Source: Nocardioides aromaticivorans (GTDB lineage Bacteria; Actinomycetota; Actinomycetes; Propionibacteriales; Nocardioidaceae). From it: a stretch of 64,000 bases of DNA. A program made the translations under genes and the position numbers. The stretch lies in assembly GCF_013408525.1 (NCBI RefSeq), contig NZ_JACBZM010000001.1:4402001-4466000 (forward strand). The letters run 5' to 3'. Below are positions 19,575 through 27,157 of the stretch, one piece after another. Under the pieces are notes generated by a model. The model worked only from the letters and a program-made list of their open reading frames with translations. It made no database searches and was not told where the DNA came from. The number at the start of each line of letters is the position of its first letter. Positions within the stretch are counted from its first letter, which is position 1.

Positions 19575-20323
19575 GACTCGAGAACAAGGTCGCCATCGTG
19601 ACCGGTGGCGCGCAGGGCCAGGGCGCCGCGATCGCCCGCGCCTATGTCGCCGAGGGCGCGAAGGTCGTCATCGCCGACGTGGCGAAGGACGAGGGCCAGG
19701 CGCTGGCCGACGAGCTGGGTGCGAACGCCCACTTCGCCCACCACGACGTGAGCGACGAGGCCTCCTGGACGGCGCTGGTCGAGGACACCAACAACCGCTT
19801 CGGCCCCGTCAACGTGCTCGCCAACAACGCCGGCATCCTCCGCTTCGGCGACATCGAGCGGATGCCCGCCGCCGAGGTCGAGCTGGTCTGGCGCGTCAAC
19901 CAGCTGGGCGTCTTCCTCGGGATGCAGGCCGTCAGCCGCACCATGCGCAAGAACGGCGGCGGCTCGATCATCAACGCCTCGTCGGTCGAGGGGCTCGCCG
20001 GCATGCCGTCGTGCACCGCGTACGCCGCCACCAAGTGGGCGATCCGCGGGATGACCAAGTGCGCGGCGATGGAGCTCGGGCCGAAGGGCATCCGCGTGAA
20101 CTCGGTGCACCCCGGCATGATCGACACCCCGATGACGCGGGTGCACGGTGGCGACGCCGCGATGGAGTACGGCGCCAGCAAGGTCCCGCTGCGCCGGGTC
20201 GGCCTGCCCGAGGACATCGCCCCGGTCTACGTGTTCCTGGCGAGCGACGAGTCGTCGTACATCAACGGTGCCGAGATCGCGGTCGACGGCGGCGTGACGA
20301 GCACGCACGCCTTCGGCGCATAG
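19571..20323 (+). CDS. SDR family dehydrogenase, hydroxysteroid dehydrogenase-like
   Basis: A 250-residue classical SDR starting in ATGA overlap with the previous SDR. It has TGGAQGQG (residues 12-19), NNAG (about 86), NASSVEG and YAATK (about 150), and the C-terminal NGAEIAVDGG typical of 3-alpha/20-beta-hydroxysteroid dehydrogenases and FabG3-like enzymes. Its location at the end of a KstR-type operon supports a steroid alcohol substrate; a general 3-oxoacyl reductase role is the alternative. Confidence 0.75.
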   Translation: MRLENKVAIVTGGAQGQGAAIARAYVAEGAKVVIADVAKDEGQALADELGANAHFAHHDVSDEASWTALVEDTNNRFGPVNVLANNAGILRFGDIERMPAAEVELVWRVNQLGVFLGMQAVSRTMRKNGGGSIINASSVEGLAGMPSCTAYAATKWAIRGMTKCAAMELGPKGIRVNSVHPGMIDTPMTRVHGGDAAMEYGASKVPLRRVGLPEDIAPVYVFLASDESSYINGAEIAVDGGVTSTHAFGA

Positions 20324-20336
20324 CGGGAATGGAGCG

Positions 20337-20398
20337 GCAGCGCGGCGGGAGCCGGCGCCCGGCAGCTTGCTGCCGCCCTTTCGGCGTAGACGCGCTCG
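20337..20398. repeat. dispersed repeat, copy A
   Basis: A 62-bp intergenic stretch that shares three identical blocks, in order and with nearly equal spacing, with 27171-27233: an 11-base block at the left end, the 16-base block around GGCAGCTTGCTGCC, and an 11-base block ending GCGCTCG. The central block forms a hairpin. Both copies lie at the 3' ends of converging or neighbouring genes. Confidence 0.55.
20360..20375. terminator. hairpin between convergent SDR and kstR genes
   Basis: CGGCAGC-TT-GCTGCCG is a perfect inverted repeat in the 77-bp gap between convergent genes, followed by CCCTTT on the plus strand. It could act as a bidirectional terminator. The same hairpin core recurs in the repeat at 27171-27233. 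Confidence 0.5.
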
Positions 20399-20400
20399 CT

Positions 20401-21012
20401 TCAGTCCCGCAAGATGAGATGCACCGCGGTCTCCATGTGGGCCGCGGTCTCCGCCGCCGTGGAGCGGCCGGTCACCCACGCCACCAGGGCGGACAGCCAC
20501 ACGTCGCCGAGGACGCGGGCGATCGCCACGTCCTGGTCGGTCAGCGCGCCCTCGGCGGGCTCCCCACCGTGCATGGCGTGCGTGACGATCGAGGTCATCG
20601 CCATGCCGACGACGTGGATCTCGTTGGAGACGCTGCTGTCGGCGAACATGAAGGCGCGGGTCAGCGCCTCGGTCAGCTTGGGGTCGCCCTGCATGCCGCG
20701 GGCCATCCGCTTGAGCACGTAGAGCACCCGGTCGGCCTGGGTGTCGCCGGGGATCTCGCGCTCGTTGAGCCGCACCGCGGCCTCGTCGAACTGGCGGCCC
20801 AAGGCGCTGACCAGCAGGTGGATCTTCGACGGGAAGTAGCGGTAGAGCGTGCCGAGGGCGACGTCGGCCTGCTCGGCGACGGCGCGCATCTGCACGGCGT
20901 CGAAGCCGCCGGACTTCGCCAGCTCGTAGGTGGCGTCGAGGATCCGCTTGCGGCGCTCCCGCTGCGCTGCCGATCCGAGGTCCTCGGACGTGGACGGGTT
21001 CGCGATGCTCAC
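20401..21012 (-). CDS. kstR: TetR-family repressor of steroid catabolism
   Basis: A 203-residue TetR regulator. The DNA-binding domain (about residues 14-66) contains SAAQRERRKRILDA, AVQMRAVAEQADVA and GTLYRYFPSKIHLLVSAL, which I recognise as very close to mycobacterial KstR. KstR represses cholesterol-degradation genes and is released by a steroid acyl-CoA intermediate. GTG 21012 was chosen as start: AGGGGGA lies 7 bases upstream, and a longer frame from 21111 would begin inside the operator at 21094-21107. The operator on its own promoter implies autoregulation. Confidence 0.9.
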   Translation of the reverse strand: MSIANPSTSEDLGSAAQRERRKRILDATYELAKSGGFDAVQMRAVAEQADVALGTLYRYFPSKIHLLVSALGRQFDEAAVRLNEREIPGDTQADRVLYVLKRMARGMQGDPKLTEALTRAFMFADSSVSNEIHVVGMAMTSIVTHAMHGGEPAEGALTDQDVAIARVLGDVWLSALVAWVTGRSTAAETAAHMETAVHLILRD

Positions 21013-21093
21013 GGAATGTCCCCCTGGGGTGAAGATGACGAGGCGGTCTGTTGAGGACCCAGTCGATAGGCTACCGGCAGGTAGCGCATAATT

Positions 21094-21107
21094 TGGAACA
21101 CGTTCCA
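21094..21107. promoter_or_regulatory. KstR-type operator between kstR and the glycosyltransferase
   Basis: TGGAACACGTTCCA matches TnnAACnnGTTnnA fully and is palindromic except for the two central bases. It sits 82 bases before the kstR start and 57 bases before the divergent glycosyltransferase start, so one site may control both. Confidence 0.8.
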
Positions 21108-21163
21108 CCACGATTTTGTTACATCCCTGCTCCCCGGGAGCACGACTTGGGGAGAAGTACCTG

Positions 21164-22447
21164 ATGCGAATTGCAATGCTGTCCTACCGCAGCAAGCCCC
21201 ACGTGGGCGGGCAGGGGATCTACATCCGCCGCCTGACCCGCGAGCTCGTGGCGCTGGGGCACACGGTCGAGGTGTTCTCCGGCCAGCCCTATCCCGAGCT
21301 CGACGAGGGCGTCACGCTGACCAAGGTCCCGAGCCTGGACCTCTACAAGCCCGGCGACGAGTTCCGGAACCCGCGTCCCCGCGAGTTCCGCGACCTGGTG
21401 GACGTGGAGGAGTGGCTGACGATGCGCAGCGGCGCCTTCCCGGAGCCGCTCACCTTCAGCCGGCGCGTGGTCAAGCTCCTGAAGGCGCGTCGCGACGACT
21501 TCGACATCGTCTTCGACAACCAGACCCTCGCCACCCCGCTGCTCGGCGTCGAGGACCCGGCGATCGGCCTGCCGCTGGCGGCGACGATCCACCACCCGAT
21601 CACGATGGACCGCCGCATCGAGCTGGCGTCGGCCGTGTGGGCCAAGCGCAAGCACGGCTCGAGGTGGCGTTTCGAGCTGCCGAAGATCGGCGTGTGGCGC
21701 TGGTACTCCTTCCTGGGCCAGCAGAAGCGCACCGCCCCGCAGCTGCGCCGGGTGATCGTCCCGTCGGAGTCGTCGAAGCGCGACGTCGTACGCGAGTTCA
21801 AGGTCGACCCGGCCCGCATCGAGACGATCCTGCTCGGCGTCGACGACCGCTTCGTGCCGCCGACCGAGCCGCGCGTGGCCGGTCGCATCCTCGCGATGGC
21901 CAGCGCCGACGCGCCGCTCAAGGGCATCTCGGTGCTCCTCGAGGCCTTCGCGAAGCTCGTCGTCGAGCGCGACCTCGAGCTGGTGCTGGTCACCAAGCCC
22001 AAGGAGGGCGGGGTCACCGAGAAGCTCATCGACAAGCTCGGCATCGCCGACCGGGTCTCCTTCGCCAGCGGCCTGACCGACGACGAGCTCGTTGCCCTGA
22101 TGGGCTCCGCGGAGCTGGCCTGCGTGCCGTCGCTCTACGAGGGCTTCTCGCTCCCGACCGCGGAGCTGATGGCCTGCGAGACCCCGCTCGTGGTGTCCCG
22201 GGCCGGCGCGATCCCCGAGGTCGTCGGCCCCGACGGCCTGTGCGCCGACGTGGTGGAGCCCGGTGACGTGGGCGCCCTGACCGCGGCCGTCGCCGCGCTG
22301 CTCGACGACCCCACTCGCCGTGCCGAGATGGGCGCCGCGGGACGCCGCCGCGTGAAGGAGCTGTTCAGCTGGAGCGCCGTCGCGGCGAGCACCGCGGCCG
22401 TGCTGGAGGACGTCATCGCCGAGTACGCGGCCGAGAAGGAGAACTGA
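21164..22447 (+). CDS. family 4 glycosyltransferase
   Basis: A 427-residue GT-B fold transferase. The N-terminal domain begins MRIAMLSYRSKPHVGGQGIY with the glycine-rich acceptor-side loop. The C-terminal domain has the GT4 donor-binding signature, with VPSLYEGFSLPTAELMAC (about residues 320-337) and the E-x7-E spacing. It would move a sugar from a nucleotide donor to an unknown acceptor, probably a lipid or polyketide-like alcohol. The start at 21164 has GGGGAGA (21149-21155) upstream. Three further genes follow, coupled to it, including a methyltransferase. Confidence 0.88.
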   Translation: MRIAMLSYRSKPHVGGQGIYIRRLTRELVALGHTVEVFSGQPYPELDEGVTLTKVPSLDLYKPGDEFRNPRPREFRDLVDVEEWLTMRSGAFPEPLTFSRRVVKLLKARRDDFDIVFDNQTLATPLLGVEDPAIGLPLAATIHHPITMDRRIELASAVWAKRKHGSRWRFELPKIGVWRWYSFLGQQKRTAPQLRRVIVPSESSKRDVVREFKVDPARIETILLGVDDRFVPPTEPRVAGRILAMASADAPLKGISVLLEAFAKLVVERDLELVLVTKPKEGGVTEKLIDKLGIADRVSFASGLTDDELVALMGSAELACVPSLYEGFSLPTAELMACETPLVVSRAGAIPEVVGPDGLCADVVEPGDVGALTAAVAALLDDPTRRAEMGAAGRRRVKELFSWSAVAASTAAVLEDVIAEYAAEKEN

Positions 22448-22449
22448 AA

Positions 22450-23199
22450 GTGCTGACCGTTGACTTCGACCGCCTGGGCCTCAAGGCCGGGGACCGCGTG
22501 CTCGACATGGGTGCCGGTGCCGGTCGCCACAGCTTCGAGATGTACCGCCGCGGCGCGGACGTGATCGCGTTCGACATCGACGCCGAGGAGCTCGAGGGCG
22601 TCCGCAACCTGTTCGTCGCGATGAAGGAGGCCGGGGAGGTGCCCGAGGGCGCCGAGGCGGACGTCAAGCAGGGTGACGCGCTCGCCCTGCCCTTCGCCGA
22701 CGGCGAGTTCGACCGGATCGTCTGCTCGGAGGTGCTCGAGCACATCCACGACGACGTCGCCGCGATCCGCGAGCTGATCCGCGTGCTGCGCCCCGGCGGC
22801 ACGCTCGCCGTGACGGTGCCCCGCTGGCTGCCGGAGGTCGTCAACTGGCGCCTGTCGGCCGACTACCACAACGCCGAGGGCGGCCACATCCGCATCTACA
22901 CCGACCACGAGCTCATCGACAAGGTCACTAAGGGCGGTCGCTCCAACGACGGCACGCCCGGCGACGCCATGCTCTTCGAGGGCAAGAGCTACACCCACGG
23001 CCTGCACACGCCGTACTGGTGGATCAAGTGCGCCGTCGGGGTCGACAACGACAACCACCCGCTCGCGAAGGCCTACCACAAGCTCCTGGTGTGGGAGATC
23101 ATGAAGCAGCCCAAGGCCCTCCAGGTCGCCGGCAAGGTGCTCGACCCGACGATCGGCAAGAGCATGGTCCTGTACTTCCGGAAGCCGGAGGCCGCATGA
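22450..23199 (+). CDS. class I SAM-dependent methyltransferase
   Basis: A 249-residue methyltransferase. Motif I is VLDMGAGAGRHSFEM (about residues 17-31), the acidic residue after beta-2 is in AFDIDAEELE, and the post-I motif is FDRIVCSEVLEHIHDD (about 88-103). It is of the Methyltransf_11 type that methylates small molecules. It starts with GTG two bases after the glycosyltransferase stop, with AAGGAGAA upstream. The pairing suggests methylation of a sugar or the glycosylated product. Confidence 0.85.
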   Translation: MLTVDFDRLGLKAGDRVLDMGAGAGRHSFEMYRRGADVIAFDIDAEELEGVRNLFVAMKEAGEVPEGAEADVKQGDALALPFADGEFDRIVCSEVLEHIHDDVAAIRELIRVLRPGGTLAVTVPRWLPEVVNWRLSADYHNAEGGHIRIYTDHELIDKVTKGGRSNDGTPGDAMLFEGKSYTHGLHTPYWWIKCAVGVDNDNHPLAKAYHKLLVWEIMKQPKALQVAGKVLDPTIGKSMVLYFRKPEAA

Positions 23200-24341
23200 C
23201 CCGGGACACCACGCCCGAGGTCCCGCTCAGCCGCCTGCCGTACGTCGAGGGCGTGCTCTCGGCGCAGGAGGTCGCCGACACGGCGGCCGCCATCGCGGCG
23301 ATGCAGGAGCCGTGGGGCGCCGTACCGTGGACGACGGGCGAGCACGTCGACATCTGGAACCACGTCGAGGCCGCGATGGCGATGCTCGTCGGCGGCCAGG
23401 TCGAGGCCGCCGAGCGCGCCTACGCCTGGGTCCCGACGATGCAGCGTGCCGACGGCTCGTGGCCGATGAAGATCGTCGGCGGCGAGCCGGACGACGAGCG
23501 CGGCGAGGTCAACATGTCGGCGTACTTCGCCGTCGGCCTGTGGCACCACTGGCTGGTGCGCCGCGACATCAGGTTCGTCGAGCGCTACTGGCCCTCGGTC
23601 CGCGCCGGCCTCGACTTCGTGGTGTCCCTGCAGGAGCCCTTCGGCGGGATCCGGTGGACGCCGGTCGACGACTTCTGCCTGCTGACCGGCAACTCGTCGA
23701 TCTACCACTCACTGCGTGCGGGCGTCGCGCTGGCCGACCTGATGGACGACCCGCAGCCCGAGTGGGAGCTCGCCGGCGGCCGCCTGGGCCACGCCGTCCG
23801 CTCGCACGCCGACCTGTTCGCGGACAAGTCGACGTACTCGATGGACTGGTACTACCCGGTCCTCGGCGGCCCCGTCCGCGGCGACGCCGCGCGGGAGCTG
23901 CTCGAGCGGCGCTGGGACCGGTTCGTCGTGCCGGGGCTCGGCATCCACTGCGTCGACACCAATCCCTGGGTGACCGGCGCGGAGACCTGTGAGCTGGCGA
24001 TGGCGCTCGACGTCATCAGCGACCAGCGGCGCGCGCTGGCCCTGCTCAGCGACATGCAGCACCTGCGCGAGGACGACGGTCGCTACTGGACCGGATGGGT
24101 GTACGACGACCCGGCCCGGCCCGCCCCCGACGACGAGCCCCGCAACGTGCACTGGCCCCACGAGCACACGACGTACACCGCGGCCGCCGTGGTGCTCGCC
24201 GTCGATGCGCTGGGGGAGACCTACGGCCACGCGACCCCGGGGTCCGGGATCATGCGCGGCACCTCCCTCGCCCCGCACTTCGACGAGATCGCGCTGGAGT
24301 GCGACTGCCCGTCAAGCGAGCGGGTCTCCGGCCGCGCCTGA
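23196..24341 (+). CDS. six-hairpin / prenyltransferase-like protein of unknown function
   Basis: A 381-residue protein whose start overlaps the methyltransferase stop (ATGA). Repeated helical segments with aromatic and Gly-Trp patches (for example ADGSWPMKI, GLWHHWLVRRD, GGIRWTPVDD, TNPWVTG) suggest an (alpha/alpha)6 barrel, as in six-hairpin glycosidases or terpene cyclase-like proteins. Similar actinobacterial proteins are often labelled prenyltransferase without experimental support. No DxDD cyclase motif is seen. Coupling to a glycosyltransferase and methyltransferase suggests work on the same glycolipid or glycan. Its last 30 bases overlap the convergent methyltransferase. Confidence 0.6.
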   Translation: MTRDTTPEVPLSRLPYVEGVLSAQEVADTAAAIAAMQEPWGAVPWTTGEHVDIWNHVEAAMAMLVGGQVEAAERAYAWVPTMQRADGSWPMKIVGGEPDDERGEVNMSAYFAVGLWHHWLVRRDIRFVERYWPSVRAGLDFVVSLQEPFGGIRWTPVDDFCLLTGNSSIYHSLRAGVALADLMDDPQPEWELAGGRLGHAVRSHADLFADKSTYSMDWYYPVLGGPVRGDAARELLERRWDRFVVPGLGIHCVDTNPWVTGAETCELAMALDVISDQRRALALLSDMQHLREDDGRYWTGWVYDDPARPAPDDEPRNVHWPHEHTTYTAAAVVLAVDALGETYGHATPGSGIMRGTSLAPHFDEIALECDCPSSERVSGRA

Positions 24342-24995
24342 GGTGCGCTGCAGCACGCGCAGCGAGCCGACCGCCTCCACCTCGGTGAAGGCGCCGCTCG
24401 CGAGCGCGGGCAGGTAGATCAGCTCGTACGGCGGGCGGCCGCCGTCGGCCGGGTCCGGGAAGACGTCGTGGATGGCGAGATAGCCGCCCGCGTCGACCCA
24501 GTGAGCCCAGCCGGCGAAGTCGTCACGCGCCGGCTGCTCGCCGTGGCCGCCGTCGATGAACAGCAGCGACAGCGGCGTGCGCCAGTGCGCCGCCACCGAC
24601 GTCGACTGGCCGACGATCGCGATCACGTGGTCCTCGAGCCCGGCCCGGGCGATATTCCTGCGGAACTCGCCGAGGGTGTCCATCAGGCCGAGTTCGGGGT
24701 CGACGACGCTGGCGTCGTGGTGCTCCCAGCCGGCCTGGTTCTCCTCGGAGCCGCGGTGGTGGTCGACGGTGAAGACGACGGCCGTCGTACCGGTGGCGGC
24801 GGTGACCTGCTGCGCGGCCGCGCCGAGGTAGATGCCCGACTTGCCGCAGTAGGTGCCGACCTCGAGGGCGGGACCGTGCGGGAGGCGCTCGAGGGCGACC
24901 CGGTGGAGGAGCGCGCCCTCGTCCTCGGGCATGAAGCCCTTGGCGTCGCGGGCGTGTTCCAGCAGGTCGGACGGCATGGTGTCGGTCACCCGCAC
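24312..24995 (-). CDS. class I SAM-dependent methyltransferase (Methyltransf_24 type)
   Basis: A 227-residue methyltransferase of the TylF/Methyltransf_24 type: motif I ALEVGTYCGKSGIYLG (about residues 40-55), the acidic VFTVDHHRG (about 72-80), and LLFIDGGH (about 146-153), which in this family places a metal-binding or catalytic Asp. GTG at 24995 opens the frame; GTG 24989 lies 7 bases after TAGAGT (25001-24996 on this strand) and would be a leaderless start; ATG 24977 is a third option. A palindromic KstR-type site lies just upstream. Confidence 0.78.
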   Translation of the reverse strand: MRVTDTMPSDLLEHARDAKGFMPEDEGALLHRVALERLPHGPALEVGTYCGKSGIYLGAAAQQVTAATGTTAVVFTVDHHRGSEENQAGWEHHDASVVDPELGLMDTLGEFRRNIARAGLEDHVIAIVGQSTSVAAHWRTPLSLLFIDGGHGEQPARDDFAGWAHWVDAGGYLAIHDVFPDPADGGRPPYELIYLPALASGAFTEVEAVGSLRVLQRTSGAAGDPLA

Positions 24996-25008
24996 ACTCT
25001 AGTAGAGT

Positions 25009-25026
25009 TAGAACGCGTTCTAGTTT
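25009..25026. promoter_or_regulatory. perfect palindromic KstR-type operator with divergent promoters
   Basis: TAGAACGCGTTCTA (25009-25022) is a 14-bp perfect palindrome and a full match to TnnAACnnGTTnnA. A -10-like TAGTTT (25021-25026) overlaps the right end for the acyl-CoA dehydrogenase, and TAGAGT (25001-24996, minus strand) lies on the other side for the methyltransferase. Confidence 0.82.
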
Positions 25027-25071
25027 CTCGCTCCGCTGGTTGAGGTGCGAGCGCAGCGAGCCTCGAGACCC
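25027..25071. repeat. imperfect palindromic repeat element in the 5' leader
   Basis: The stretch holds GGTTGAGG, GCGAGCGCAGCGAGC and CCTCGAGACC. From memory this arrangement matches a dispersed intergenic repeat common in high-GC actinobacteria. Only this copy is seen in the window. It lies between the KstR-type operator and the start of the FadE34-like gene, in the transcribed leader. Confidence 0.45.
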
Positions 25072-25081
25072 CAGGAGTGCC

Positions 25082-27121
25082 ATGTCCCTCGGTATCAGTG
25101 ACGACCAGGTCGAGCTCGCCGACAGCCTGCGCAAGTGGGCCGCCAGCATCGGGCCGGTCGAGGCCGTGCGCGCGGCCGAGGGCGACGCGGGCGCCGACTT
25201 CGCGGCCGTGTGGGCGGCCGTCGAGGAGATGGGTGTCGCGGCGATCGCCGCCCCGGAGTCGGCCGGCGGTGGGGGCGGCACCGTCCTCGACCAGGCGGTC
25301 GCGCTCGAGGCGTGCGCCCACGAGCTGGTCCCCGGTGGCCTGCTCGGCGCGGCGATCGGCGGCGTGCTCACCGGCCGACCGGGCCGCCACGGCGTGCAGG
25401 TCCACCCCGGTGGTGCGGTCTGGGACGGCGGTACGGCGACCGAGCTGCTGCTGCTCGACGACGGGGAGGTCGCGGCCGAGGTCGGCGTCGACCTCAGCGC
25501 CCGGCACGCGCGCGTGTCGGGTGGCACGCCGGCCGCCGCGGCGGACGAGCGACGACGCCTGCTCGCGGTGACCCTCGCTGCGGCCGAAGCCGCCGGCGTG
25601 GCCCGCTGGTGCCTCGAGACCGCCGTCGACTACGCGAAGGTGCGCGAGCAGTTCGGGCAGAGGATCGGTGCCTTCCAGGCCATCAAGCACCTCTGTGCGC
25701 AGATGCTCGAGACCGCCGAGTCGGTGACCGCGGCCGCGTGGGACGCCGCGGCCGCCGCCACGGCGCTGGACGAGGGCGCAGGCGACGACGCCCAGTGGGC
25801 CTTCGCCGCCGACGTCGCCCAGGCCACGTGCTTCGACGGCGCCGTCGAGGTCGCCAAGTCCTGCATCCAGGTGCTCGGCGGCATCGGGTTCACCTACGAG
25901 CACGACGCCCACCTCTACCTGCGCCGGGCGCTGACCCTGCGCGCGCTCGTCGGCTCCTCCGACGCCGCGGCCGAGCGGATCACCGCCGCCGCCGTCTCCG
26001 GTGTACGACGCCAGGTCGACGTCGACCTCGAGGGCCGCGACGCCGCGGTCCGACCCGAGGCCCGGGCCACCGCGGAGCGGATCGGGTCGCTGGAGCCGGC
26101 GGACCAGCGCGCGGCGCTGGTCGATGCGGGCTACCTGACACCGCACTGGCCGGCGCCCTACGGGCTCGGCGCCGATCCGACCCTGCAGATCGTGATCGAC
26201 CAGGAGCTGGGCCGGGCCGGCGTCGTACGGCCGGACCTGGTGATCGCCGGCTGGGCGGTCCCGACGATCCTGTCCCACGGCACGGACGCCCAGCGCGAGC
26301 GCTTCGTGCGCCCGTCACTGCTCGGCGAGCTGACCTGGTGCCAGCTGTTCTCGGAGCCCGGCTCCGGGTCCGACCTCGCGTCGCTGCGCACCCGTGCGAC
26401 CCGGGTCGAGGGGGGTTGGTCGCTGACCGGCCAGAAGGTGTGGACGTCGGTGGCCGAGCGGGCGGACTGGGGCATCTGCCTGGCCCGCACGGACCCGGAC
26501 GCGCCGCAGCACAAGGGCATCACCTACTTCCTGGTCGACATGCGCTCGGCCGGCATCGAGGTCCGCCCGCTGCGGGAGATCACCGGCGAGGCGCTCTTCA
26601 ACGAGGTCTTCCTCGACGAGGTGTTCGTGCCCGACGAGTGCGTCGTGGCCGAGCCCGGCGACGGCTGGCGGCTGGCCCGCACCACGCTCGCCAACGAGCG
26701 GGTCGCGATGGCGAGCGCCCGGCTCACCAAGAGCGTCGAGCGGGCCGTCGAGCTGGCCGCGTCGCGCGACCTCGGCGCCGTCGCCCGGGTCCAGGTCGGC
26801 CACCAGGTCGCGCTGGCGACGGTCTGCGCCCTGCTCGGCGTGCGGACCACCCTGCGCGCCCTCGGCGGCCACGGCCCCGGCGCGGAGTCGAGCGTGGCGA
26901 AGCTGCTCGGCGTCCGCAGCCGTCAGGACTCCTCCGAGCTGGTCGTGAGGCTGCAGGGTGACGAGCTCGCCCTGCTCGGCGCGATCGGCAAGGAGTCGGG
27001 CGACCCGCTCGCCGCCGACGTGTGGGAGCAGCTCAACACCCGGTGCCTCTCGATCGCCGGCGGCACCACGCAGATCCTGCGCAATGTGGCGGGGGAGCGG
27101 ATCCTGGGCCTGCCGCGCTAG
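25082..27121 (+). CDS. tandem-domain acyl-CoA dehydrogenase, FadE34/ChsE3-like
   Basis: A 679-residue protein made of two acyl-CoA dehydrogenase domains: one at residues 1-300 (with REQFGQRIGAFQAIKH near 193) and one at 330-679 (with QLFSEPGSGSDLASL near 420, GQKVWTS, and the C-terminal AGGTTQILRN). This double length is the mark of FadE34 (ChsE3), which oxidises C24 steroid-side-chain CoA esters and in M. tuberculosis is encoded beside kstR. FAD binding is expected mainly in the second domain. ATG 25082 has AGGAG at 25073-25077. A perfect KstR-type operator lies upstream. Confidence 0.82.
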   Translation: MSLGISDDQVELADSLRKWAASIGPVEAVRAAEGDAGADFAAVWAAVEEMGVAAIAAPESAGGGGGTVLDQAVALEACAHELVPGGLLGAAIGGVLTGRPGRHGVQVHPGGAVWDGGTATELLLLDDGEVAAEVGVDLSARHARVSGGTPAAAADERRRLLAVTLAAAEAAGVARWCLETAVDYAKVREQFGQRIGAFQAIKHLCAQMLETAESVTAAAWDAAAAATALDEGAGDDAQWAFAADVAQATCFDGAVEVAKSCIQVLGGIGFTYEHDAHLYLRRALTLRALVGSSDAAAERITAAAVSGVRRQVDVDLEGRDAAVRPEARATAERIGSLEPADQRAALVDAGYLTPHWPAPYGLGADPTLQIVIDQELGRAGVVRPDLVIAGWAVPTILSHGTDAQRERFVRPSLLGELTWCQLFSEPGSGSDLASLRTRATRVEGGWSLTGQKVWTSVAERADWGICLARTDPDAPQHKGITYFLVDMRSAGIEVRPLREITGEALFNEVFLDEVFVPDECVVAEPGDGWRLARTTLANERVAMASARLTKSVERAVELAASRDLGAVARVQVGHQVALATVCALLGVRTTLRALGGHGPGAESSVAKLLGVRSRQDSSELVVRLQGDELALLGAIGKESGDPLAADVWEQLNTRCLSIAGGTTQILRNVAGERILGLPR

Positions 27122-27157
27122 TCAAGTGAGCTCCGCGGGAGCCTGCTGCTCCCGGCG

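Noticed and set aside
21013..21111. Upstream extension of kstR to 21111
   Set aside because: The extension would start inside the operator at 21094-21107 and lacks a ribosome-binding site, while GTG 21012 has AGGGGGA at proper distance.
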